Source of the DNA: Planctomycetaceae bacterium TMED10
Lineage (GTDB): Bacteria; Planctomycetota; Planctomycetia; Pirellulales; UBA7805
DNA: 5,891 nucleotides
NCBI GenBank assembly: GCA_002168195.1
Contig: NHBP01000019.1
Coordinates: 108,579 to 114,469 of the forward strand
Direction: 5' to 3'
Shown here: positions 1 to 5,706 of the stretch, in pieces
Position numbering within the stretch: position 1 is the stretch's first letter
Layout of the letters: each line of letters begins with the position of its first letter
Program-made: the position numbers and the translations under genes
Notes under the pieces: generated by a model
Database searches by the model: none
Seen by the model: the letters and a program-made list of their open reading frames with translations, nothing else
What the model was told of the DNA's origin: nothing

Positions 1-1274
1 GCCCCATAACTTGTTCCTCCCTGAACACCCGCACCGAGCATCCAGCAGGTAAAACCATCGGGGTTGTGATCGCGACCACTCGTCCCCGCCTGATGCGTGG
101 GCATTCGACCGAACTCGGTGGTCCATAAAACGAGTGTATCTTCGAGCATGCCTCTTTGCGCGAGGTCCGTAATCAGGGCAGCGGTCGGCTGATCAAAAAT
201 GGGACAATGCCGTTCATAATCAAGTTTGAGCGTTTTATGCGAATCCCAGTTGAGCAAACCATCGACGCCTGAGGCGCGTGAGGCGCAATAGAGATTGACA
301 TAGCGCACACCGCGTTCGAGCAATCGTCGCGCGAGCATGCAGTTTCGGCCGTAAGCTGCGAGCAGGGGATTGGCGTGGTCGGTTCCATAAAGCGCGTGGG
401 AGGTCTGGGATTCACTTGCCAAATCAACGACCTCGGGAGCGGAAAGTTGCATCCGTGCCGCCATCGTATACGCTGCCATCCGCGCGGCTAATTCTGAATT
501 TTCGCCCCGATGCGCGGCATGGCGTTCATTGAGCAAGCGGCGGAAGTCGCGTGTCGCCTGTTCGGCTTGCAGAGGAATTTGGTGGGGCCGCTCCAAATTG
601 CGGATCGGCCGATGTGCGCTGAGCAGAATCCCCTGGTGTTCCGCAGGCAGAAAACCTCCTGCCCAGTTTGCTTTGCCGTTCGGTGGTTCGCCACGGATAT
701 CGGGAATCGCGACATAAGTTGGCAAATTTTGATTTTCGCTTCCCAGGGCATAGCTCAGCCAGGATCCTGCTGCGGGAAATCCTTCTGCCACATGCCCGGT
801 GTTCATGAAGATGCATCCTGGACCGTGCGTGTTACTTTTGGAACTGAGTGAATGCACGAAGGCAATTCGGTCGACGTGTTGTTGCAAGTGTGGCAACATG
901 CTGGAGATTTTTTTTCCAGAATCGCCCGCCGGAACAAATGGCCAGGGACTCCGCATTAAATTACCATTCTTCCCTTGGAAGCTGAGAAAATTTTCTTCTC
1001 CGGGCAAGGGTTCGCCATCACGCTTTTCTAATTCCGGTTTGTGCTCCCAGAGGTCAATGTGTGAGGCCGCCCCGGGACAGAAAATTTGGAGGACCCGCTT
1101 GGCGCGGGGAGGGAAGTGAGACTCATTTTTGCGCAGCGTGGTTGTTGTTTCACTCGCTAACAGATCGCTGAGACCGATGCCCATCATCGCAGTTGTCACA
1201 TTTCCCAGGGAGCGGGCGAGAAAGTTGCGCCGGCTTGGTGAGAGAACTGGAGATGGGGAGTGTGGTGCAGTCAT
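1..1274 (-). CDS. DUF1501 family Tat-exported protein, C-terminus cut off by window edge
   Basis: The frame is open from an ATG at 1274 to the window edge (424 codons plus 2 bases) with no stop, so the last part of the protein is missing; family members are usually about 450-490 residues. The N-terminus has a twin-arginine signal (SRRNFLA, residues 14-20) followed by a moderately hydrophobic stretch, predicting folded export by Tat. Family hallmarks are an early PGAASHIDLWEHKPEL segment (about 67-82), the WTTEFGR motif (384-390) and GRDHNPDGF (400-408). DUF1501 proteins belong to the alkaline phosphatase/sulfatase-like superfamily, but their substrate is not known. The start lies 6 bases after the stop of the PSCyt1/PSCyt2/PSD1 gene, the standard planctomycete pairing, so the two are probably co-transcribed. 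No clear Shine-Dalgarno precedes the ATG, which suggests translational coupling. The family call is very secure; any enzymatic activity is unproven. Confidence 0.93.
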   Translation of the reverse strand, partial: MTAPHSPSPVLSPSRRNFLARSLGNVTTAMMGIGLSDLLASETTTTLRKNESHFPPRAKRVLQIFCPGAASHIDLWEHKPELEKRDGEPLPGEENFLSFQGKNGNLMRSPWPFVPAGDSGKKISSMLPHLQQHVDRIAFVHSLSSKSNTHGPGCIFMNTGHVAEGFPAAGSWLSYALGSENQNLPTYVAIPDIRGEPPNGKANWAGGFLPAEHQGILLSAHRPIRNLERPHQIPLQAEQATRDFRRLLNERHAAHRGENSELAARMAAYTMAARMQLSAPEVVDLASESQTSHALYGTDHANPLLAAYGRNCMLARRLLERGVRYVNLYCASRASGVDGLLNWDSHKTLKLDYERHCPIFDQPTAALITDLAQRGMLEDTLVLWTTEFGRMPTHQAGTSGRDHNPDGFTCWMLGAGVQGGTSYG

Positions 1275-1280
1275 ATTCAA

Positions 1281-4241
1281 TTAATCAAGATAAATCAGTT
1301 CGTTGGTATTGAGCAATGCCCGACAGAATGCAGGCAACCCGTGCTCGGCAATCAGCGATTGGGCTGCTTGCTGTTCTGCGGCTTCAGCTGGGCGACTAAA
1401 AGCAAGCAGAAAAGCGCGGTCCACTTGCGAAGGTATTTCGGCTTCGTCGTTCTGGAGTCGCTCTGCGAAATAATCTGCCATGTCGAGCGTGAAACTATGA
1501 TTCCAGAGCGAGAGGGCCTGTAGCGGTGTCGTGGTATTGTCTCGCCGGGGAGTGGAAAAAGCGCATTCGGGGGCATCGAAGTCACTCATTAAATCGACCT
1601 CCATCGCCCGCACATTCTGGTGATACACTGCGCGGCGGTAGGTCGTTGTCGCATGCTGATCCAAGGGTATGTAAGTCGATACATTGTCACTTAAATAGTC
1701 GTAAAGTCGAAATCCAGGTCCGCCTCGTTGACGTTGCAGTACGTTGGCAAGGAGTAGGAGCGTATCGCGTATTTCTTCGCTGGAGAGTCTGCGCGGAGGA
1801 AAACGCCAAAGGAGTTGACAGTTGGCGTCTTGGGCCATCGCCGCTGGATTTGTATCTCCTGATTGGCGATATGTCCGGGAAAGCATAATCTCCCGATGGA
1901 TCGGTTTCAGTCGCCACGCCTCTTCTTTCAATCTACCGGCAAGATAGTCAAGCAATTCGGGATGACTGGGTTTGGCGCCCATGAATCCAAAATCATTCGG
2001 CGTGGCTACCAGTCCTTTCCCAAAATGGTATTGCCAGAGGCGATTTGCCAACACCCTTGGGGTGAGCGGGTTACCGGGAGCGAAGACCCACTCGGCAAGT
2101 GCTGCACGACGTTCGCTTTCAGGGGCTTCCGCAGCGAGTGTGAATGGCTTGATCCCTGCTTGCAAAAATTGCGGACTCGCCGGTTGGACTTCTGTCCCTT
2201 TCTTTTGTGGGTCACCGCGAAGAAAAATGTGTTGCTGCTTTGGCGGATCGACCAAATTTCCAATCCACCAGGAGGGGAAGGGTGGCGCTTGACCGAGTTC
2301 CCGGTCGATCTGCCCGATTTGCTGATAGATTTCATTCCGTTGCTTGTTTTCATCTGCAGTCGATTCGCTGCGGATGAATCTTATTTCCCGGTGCTTATCA
2401 TTCACGGGTTGGCGGTCATGGGAACTGGCAACTTGTTGCCAGTTTTTTTTGTCGAGTGAAATCTCAATCCGGTACTCACAGGGCGCCGTCTCGCGCCCCC
2501 TTTGGCCGTCGGCACCCGTGCGATCGGTCGCAAAGACGACCCGCTCAATCCGCTCTTTATCACCAAGTTCCACCGTGAGCGTGTTGCCATAACCGATCCA
2601 ACGGGCAGAGTACGCACCGTCGATTGCCAGTTGCGGACCATAGGCACCGGCAAAATCCCTGGCCTGGCGGGCTTTGCCCAACGCCTTGCCTCCGTTCGTA
2701 GCGAGCGCCACATTGCGGGGGTGATCCCCGGTCGTCCAGATTTCAAATTCCTGGAGCATGCAACCATTTCCGGTTCGTGGATTGCCCTGCTTACTTTCAA
2801 TCACCAGACGAACAAAGCGGGCGTCGATGGGAGCAAAAGTTTCTTCGTTACCTTGCGGACTTGCCGGCGGTCGATGCCACTTTCGTTCAAACGCTTCCAT
2901 TTGTTCTTTGCCACGCGCGATACTGTGTGCTTCAATCGCATTTTTGCGGTCTACGAGTTCCGATTTCTTTTCTCCCAGAGCTTGTTTTTGTTTCGCATAT
3001 TCCTTGCGTTCATCGAGCGGTCCGACCAATCGGCTCCCATGACGAATCCCGGAGAAGATGGCATAAAACTGGTAGTAGTCTTTTTGAGAAATGGGATCAA
3101 ATTTATGGTCGTGGCATCGCCCACAACCAACGGTCAGACCAAGAAATGATTCGCCTGTAGTGCGAATAATCTCGTCGACAACGTCGGCCCGAATTTGCGC
3201 AGCGCGGACCGGATCTTGATTGCTCACATCGTCGTAAGGGCCACAGGAAAGAAATGCGGTTCCAATCTCGACGGCCGGATTACCCGGACCCAGCGTGTCA
3301 CCGGCCAGATGTTCGCGACCGAGTTGATCAAAGGGTTTATTCTCATTCAATGAACGAATGACGTAATCGCGAAAGGGCCACACGTTATTAACGATTTGAT
3401 TTCTTTCAAAACCGCGACTCTCCGCAAACCGGACGACATCAAGCCAGTGGCGACCCCATCGCTCACCATAACTTGGGGATGCGAGTAAGCGATCAATCAA
3501 CTGTGCGTATGCCTGTTCACCAACGGCGTCCTCTCGACCCGTCTCGGCACGACAGGCTGCCAGGAAGTTTTCTCTTTGTTCGGGCGTTGGCGGCAGACCC
3601 GTAAGATCGTAAGTCGCTCTACGAAGAAGTGTTGCCGGACTGGCGGGGGATGATGGGGATAGCTTCGCTTGTTGCAGGCGACGGTGGACGAATCGGTCAA
3701 TCTGGCTCACTTGCCATTCGGGTGGGGTGCGTGAGCCACTCGTCGCTTCACGCTCCTCCAGAGGCTGCAATGACCACCAGTCGTAACCGGCCCGCTTCGT
3801 GCTTGAGTAAGCCAGCGGATCAATCGGTTGTGCAGGGTAGTACGCGCCGCCTTCAATCCATCGCTGCAGAATCTCAATCTCCTCCGCACGCAGCGGTTTT
3901 TCCGGCGGCATCTCGCCCGACACAACATGTTCATAAAGCAAGCTATCCTTTGGATTCCCTGGCGTCAGGACACTTCCGCTTTCGCCACCCGCGTGCGCCG
4001 TCGCCCGGCTTCGTAGATCCAATTCCCCCTTTTTTTCACTTCCATGACATGTAAGGCAATGGCCACTGAGCAGGGGGGCCACATGTTGCTCAAAATAAAT
4101 CTCTCGTTGATCAAGTTCGCCGTGTACCGGTACCCACGGGGCAATGATGCAAAAAGCAACCACACTGAAAGAAACAAGCCGCTGTTCAATTTGCGGAATG
4201 GAACAATTCATGGAGCCATTCTTGCATGAGGAGATTTGCAT
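1281..4241 (-). CDS. PSCyt1-PSCyt2 (DUF1549)-PSD1 (DUF1553) exported cytochrome-like protein with discoidin-like insert
   Basis: Numbering is from the ATG at 4241 (986 residues). A Sec signal with hydrophobic core LVSFSVVAFCIIAPWV (about 22-37) leads into PSCyt1 (about 49-134), which has the haem-attachment motif CLTCH (62-66) and a downstream MPP (111-113) that may supply the axial Met. PSCyt2/DUF1549 spans about 179-399, with RWGRHWLD, NNVWPFRDYV and a second haem-type motif CGRCHDHKFDP (373-383). A charged, probably coiled-coil stretch (about 409-456) leads to an F5/8 type C (discoidin)-like insert (about 469-624). PSD1/DUF1553 (about 709-959) has NRLWQYHFGKGLV, SEEIRD, DFDAPE and RRDNTTTPLQAL. 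The protein probably binds c-type haem and acts in the periplasm or at the cell surface; its reaction is unknown. The start is uncertain: an in-frame TTG lies at 4259 and another ATG at 4211, which gives a tighter signal peptide. None has a good ribosome binding site. It is the first gene of an operon with DUF1501. Confidence 0.95.
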   Translation of the reverse strand: MQISSCKNGSMNCSIPQIEQRLVSFSVVAFCIIAPWVPVHGELDQREIYFEQHVAPLLSGHCLTCHGSEKKGELDLRSRATAHAGGESGSVLTPGNPKDSLLYEHVVSGEMPPEKPLRAEEIEILQRWIEGGAYYPAQPIDPLAYSSTKRAGYDWWSLQPLEEREATSGSRTPPEWQVSQIDRFVHRRLQQAKLSPSSPASPATLLRRATYDLTGLPPTPEQRENFLAACRAETGREDAVGEQAYAQLIDRLLASPSYGERWGRHWLDVVRFAESRGFERNQIVNNVWPFRDYVIRSLNENKPFDQLGREHLAGDTLGPGNPAVEIGTAFLSCGPYDDVSNQDPVRAAQIRADVVDEIIRTTGESFLGLTVGCGRCHDHKFDPISQKDYYQFYAIFSGIRHGSRLVGPLDERKEYAKQKQALGEKKSELVDRKNAIEAHSIARGKEQMEAFERKWHRPPASPQGNEETFAPIDARFVRLVIESKQGNPRTGNGCMLQEFEIWTTGDHPRNVALATNGGKALGKARQARDFAGAYGPQLAIDGAYSARWIGYGNTLTVELGDKERIERVVFATDRTGADGQRGRETAPCEYRIEISLDKKNWQQVASSHDRQPVNDKHREIRFIRSESTADENKQRNEIYQQIGQIDRELGQAPPFPSWWIGNLVDPPKQQHIFLRGDPQKKGTEVQPASPQFLQAGIKPFTLAAEAPESERRAALAEWVFAPGNPLTPRVLANRLWQYHFGKGLVATPNDFGFMGAKPSHPELLDYLAGRLKEEAWRLKPIHREIMLSRTYRQSGDTNPAAMAQDANCQLLWRFPPRRLSSEEIRDTLLLLANVLQRQRGGPGFRLYDYLSDNVSTYIPLDQHATTTYRRAVYHQNVRAMEVDLMSDFDAPECAFSTPRRDNTTTPLQALSLWNHSFTLDMADYFAERLQNDEAEIPSQVDRAFLLAFSRPAEAAEQQAAQSLIAEHGLPAFCRALLNTNELIYLD

Positions 4242-4262
4242 TTCGTATTCGGCAACCAAATC

Positions 4263-4274
4263 AACGCACGCGTT
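4263..4274. repeat. Short palindrome AACGC-AC-GCGTT just upstream of the PSCyt gene
   Basis: Perfect 5-bp arms around a 2-bp centre, lying 20-30 bp upstream of the preferred ATG of the PSCyt1/PSCyt2/PSD1 gene. The 2-base centre is too small for an RNA hairpin loop, so if it matters it would be as a double-stranded protein-binding site. It may be chance. Confidence 0.25.
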
Positions 4275-4300
4275 ATTTTACACGCTGTGACCTGGGATCC

Positions 4301-4314
4301 CCGACTCGCGTCGG
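4301..4314 (-). other. Leader hairpin with GNRA tetraloop in PSCyt operon 5' untranslated region
   Basis: Read on the minus strand the sequence is CCGAC-GCGA-GTCGG: a perfect G+C-rich 5-bp stem closed by a GCGA loop, which fits the GNRA class of stable tetraloops. It lies between the predicted promoter (4379-4387) and the start codon of the PSCyt1/PSCyt2/PSD1 gene, about 60 nt upstream of the ATG. The stem is directly visible; a role in mRNA stability or translation control is inference. Confidence 0.4.
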
Positions 4315-4378
4315 ATGATTTCATGGGGCAGACTTTCCAGCAGCAATGCGAGAAAATAACAGCCACATGCTAGGCCAC

Positions 4379-4387
4379 ATTATAGCA
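4379..4387 (-). promoter_or_regulatory. Extended -10 promoter (TGCTATAAT) for the PSCyt/DUF1501 operon
   Basis: On the minus strand this reads TGCTATAAT, an exact match to the extended -10 consensus (TG, any base, TATAAT) of housekeeping sigma factors. No good -35 hexamer sits at 16-19 bp, which is common for extended -10 promoters. Transcription would begin near 4372 and give a leader of about 130 nt before the ATG at 4241. It lies in a non-coding stretch in the right orientation, just downstream of the ThuA-like gene. Confidence 0.55.
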
Positions 4388-4427
4388 CAAGTGGGAAAAT
4401 AGGCGTTGTCATATTTGGCGATCCCTT

Positions 4428-4451
4428 TGCATGCGGTGATGCATGCGGTGA
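4428..4451. repeat. Perfect 12-bp tandem duplication (TGCATGCGGTGA x2)
   Basis: The unit TGCATGCGGTGA occurs at 4428-4439 and again, without any gap or mismatch, at 4440-4451. Each unit contains the palindrome GCATGC. The repeat lies between the stop of the ThuA-like gene and the promoter of the PSCyt operon. The second unit supplies one arm of the hairpin at 4446-4479, and the first unit carries an identical CGGTGA that could substitute for it. It could be a slippage duplication or a pair of binding sites. Confidence 0.7.
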
Positions 4452-4479
4452 GCGTCTTTTTTCGCCTAGAACGTCACCG
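4446..4479 (-). terminator. Stem-loop downstream of ThuA-like gene, possible weak or Rho-assisted terminator
   Basis: On the minus strand CGGTGACG (from 4479) can pair with CGCTCACCG (ending at 4446), giving about 8-9 bp with one bulged C and a loop of about 15 nt. It begins about 20 nt past the TAA of the ThuA-like gene. No uridine tract follows the 3' arm, so it is not a canonical intrinsic terminator. It could instead mark or protect the mRNA 3' end, or assist Rho. Confidence 0.3.
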
Positions 4480-4500
4480 GAAAATGCTTCTCGGATTATT

Positions 4501-5538
4501 TTACTCGTCTTTAGCAGGTTTTGTTTTTACAACACCTTTACCCAGAGCGTAATCCTCGGGTTTCAATCCTTTACGAAACTTATTGCGTCCGAACGCACTC
4601 GGTTCATAGGGGTCAACGTAGTCGACGTCAGACTTTTCAGGAATTTTATCTTCCATGCTCAAACACCAGTAAACGCCATTCACGATAATGCGTCGTAAAT
4701 CCTCACTTGCAAGATCTTCTGAAGCGCCTATCGTGCTTGTCACCACGCGTGCTTTTTTGAAATTGGCAGGCCGCTCCCAGGCCCAGATCATCGGCATGAC
4801 CGGCTTATTGAAATTAGGTGGATCCTCCGGGTTCATTCCCTTAAGGACTTGGCCGTAAGCCAATACCACAGCCTCATCGGGAAGTTCGTCAACCTGGTAG
4901 ACGTCGGTCGGCCCCCAGATATCTCCGCCAACGCCTTGCATCATCGGATGATTGCGATGGCGACCGTTGACCAGACCGCGTGTGCTTTCGACCGCGTGAT
5001 GACCATGGTGTCCGCGCCAGGTTTCGCCAAGATACAAACCACCGAAGCCACCGGAACCGGAACTGCTTCGGGTATCATAATTGGCATAGGGGGATCCCCG
5101 CTTTTCCAGATTTTTGAATGCGAGTACGGTACAGCGGAAGGCAAGAATCGGTTTTCCTGAATCGACATACTTCACAAAATATTTCATCTGCGCATCGGGT
5201 AATTCCAGGTCCATCCCGAGCATCACCAGCATATCGGCCGAGTCGAGCATTTCGATTCCCGGAATGTTATCCGCCGTGTTCGGATCGATCGTGCCATTTT
5301 CTTTGTGAATGGCAAACAGAACTGTGCAGTCGAACCCGTGTTTCTGGGAAAGTATTTTGGCCAGCATGGTGAGGCCTTCTTCTGCGCGATATTCCCAGCC
5401 CGCGGCAATCAGCACAACCTTCTTGCCGTTTGCATGTTCTGCCATAGGTGGGTAATGCATCCACTTTTCGCTGGCACTTGCCGAGAAGACAAAAGTAAGC
5501 ATCAGCACCATTGCCGCAGGAAGATGGAAGCGAGTCAT
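4501..5538 (-). CDS. Secreted ThuA-like (trehalose utilisation domain, class I glutamine amidotransferase-like fold) protein
   Basis: Complete at 345 residues, ATG start, TAA stop. A Sec signal peptide (hydrophobic core about 7-20, likely cleavage after FSASA) precedes a ThuA-like domain (about 38-295). Visible landmarks are the opening strand KKVVLIAAGWEYRAEEGL (39-56), ADMLVML (101-107), GKPILAFRC (128-136), a Gly/Ser-rich loop SSSGSGGFGG (158-167), GETWRGHHGHH (171-181), DIWGPTDVY (206-214) and RRIIVNGVYWCLSMEDKIP (282-300). The tail YEPSAFGRNKFRKGLKPEDY (311-330) is, as far as I recall, typical of a ThuA-like subfamily frequent in Planctomycetes and Verrucomicrobia. ThuA domains are linked to sugar metabolism, but the reaction of this secreted subfamily is not established. 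It is transcribed toward the PSCyt operon but separated from it by a promoter, so it is probably its own unit. It is divergent from the GH2-like gene. Confidence 0.9.
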   Translation of the reverse strand: MTRFHLPAAMVLMLTFVFSASASEKWMHYPPMAEHANGKKVVLIAAGWEYRAEEGLTMLAKILSQKHGFDCTVLFAIHKENGTIDPNTADNIPGIEMLDSADMLVMLGMDLELPDAQMKYFVKYVDSGKPILAFRCTVLAFKNLEKRGSPYANYDTRSSSGSGGFGGLYLGETWRGHHGHHAVESTRGLVNGRHRNHPMMQGVGGDIWGPTDVYQVDELPDEAVVLAYGQVLKGMNPEDPPNFNKPVMPMIWAWERPANFKKARVVTSTIGASEDLASEDLRRIIVNGVYWCLSMEDKIPEKSDVDYVDPYEPSAFGRNKFRKGLKPEDYALGKGVVKTKPAKDE

Positions 5539-5544
5539 CGTGGT

Positions 5545-5550
5545 CTCCTC
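5545..5550 (-). promoter_or_regulatory. Strong ribosome binding site GAGGAG of the ThuA-like gene
   Basis: On the minus strand GAGGAG sits 6 bases before the ATG at 5538, close to ideal Shine-Dalgarno spacing. It fixes that ATG as the start. It stands out because the PSCyt and DUF1501 genes lack any comparable site. Confidence 0.75.
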
Positions 5551-5586
5551 AGATGGAAAAATTACCGAGCCAAAAAATGCAAAACG

Positions 5587-5609
5587 AAGTTACTAACGTA
5601 ATTTAACTT
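5587..5609. repeat. A+T-rich inverted repeat in divergent intergenic region, candidate operator
   Basis: AAGTTA (5587-5592) is inverted as TAACTT (5604-5609), and a nested TTAC (5590-5593)/GTAA (5598-5601) pair adds further symmetry, although its centre is offset from the outer pair. It lies about 50 bp upstream of the ThuA-like start and about 30 bp upstream of the -35 of the plus-strand promoter, a plausible place for a shared regulator. No specific regulator family is recognised, and A+T-rich symmetry arises easily by chance. Confidence 0.3.
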
Positions 5610-5641
5610 TTGGATTCCCGATCGGCTACCTGCCCTGGCGA

Positions 5642-5671
5642 GTGACGCTCAAGAGGTGGGATCGCTATAAT
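5642..5671 (+). promoter_or_regulatory. Promoter for the plus-strand GH2-like gene (GTGACG, 18 bp, TATAAT)
   Basis: A perfect -10 hexamer TATAAT (5666-5671) is preceded at 18 bp by GTGACG (5642-5647), which matches four of six bases of TTGACA. Transcription would start near 5678, leaving a short leader of about 30 nt before the ATG at 5707. I found no equally good minus-strand promoter for the ThuA-like gene in the same intergenic region. Confidence 0.5.
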
Positions 5672-5697
5672 TGCAAATGAAATTTTGATTTTTATTC

Positions 5698-5701
5698 GGA
5701 G
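5698..5701 (+). promoter_or_regulatory. Ribosome binding site GGAG that selects the 5707 start
   Basis: GGAG lies 5 bases before the ATG at 5707. The out-of-frame ATG at 5703 is too close to it, and the in-frame ATG at 5719 is too far, so 5707 is the best start. Confidence 0.6.
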
Positions 5702-5706
5702 TATGT

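Noticed and set aside
526..816. Minus-strand open frame of 96 codons inside the DUF1501 gene
   Set aside because: It is out of frame with the continuous DUF1501 reading frame from 1274 to the window edge, which holds the SRRNFLA, WTTEFGR and RDHN motifs.
1275..1280. Possible promoter or terminator between the PSCyt and DUF1501 genes
   Set aside because: Only six bases separate the stop and start codons, and no hairpin or promoter motif is seen nearby. The two genes are best read as one transcript.
1863..2459. Plus-strand open frame (198 codons) antisense to the discoidin-like insert and PSD1 domain
   Set aside because: Same reason: the minus-strand frame carries the conserved motifs, and this translation resembles no protein I recognise.
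2502..3149. Long plus-strand open frame (215 codons) antisense to the PSCyt1/PSCyt2/PSD1 gene
   Set aside because: It lies wholly opposite a strongly supported coding region with recognisable domains, shows no recognisable family motifs and has no clear ribosome binding site. It reads as a shadow frame.
5551..5640. Possible minus-strand promoter for the ThuA-like gene
   Set aside because: The A+T-rich stretch gives several weak -10-like hexamers, but none has a reasonable -35 partner at 16-18 bp, so no specific site can be supported.
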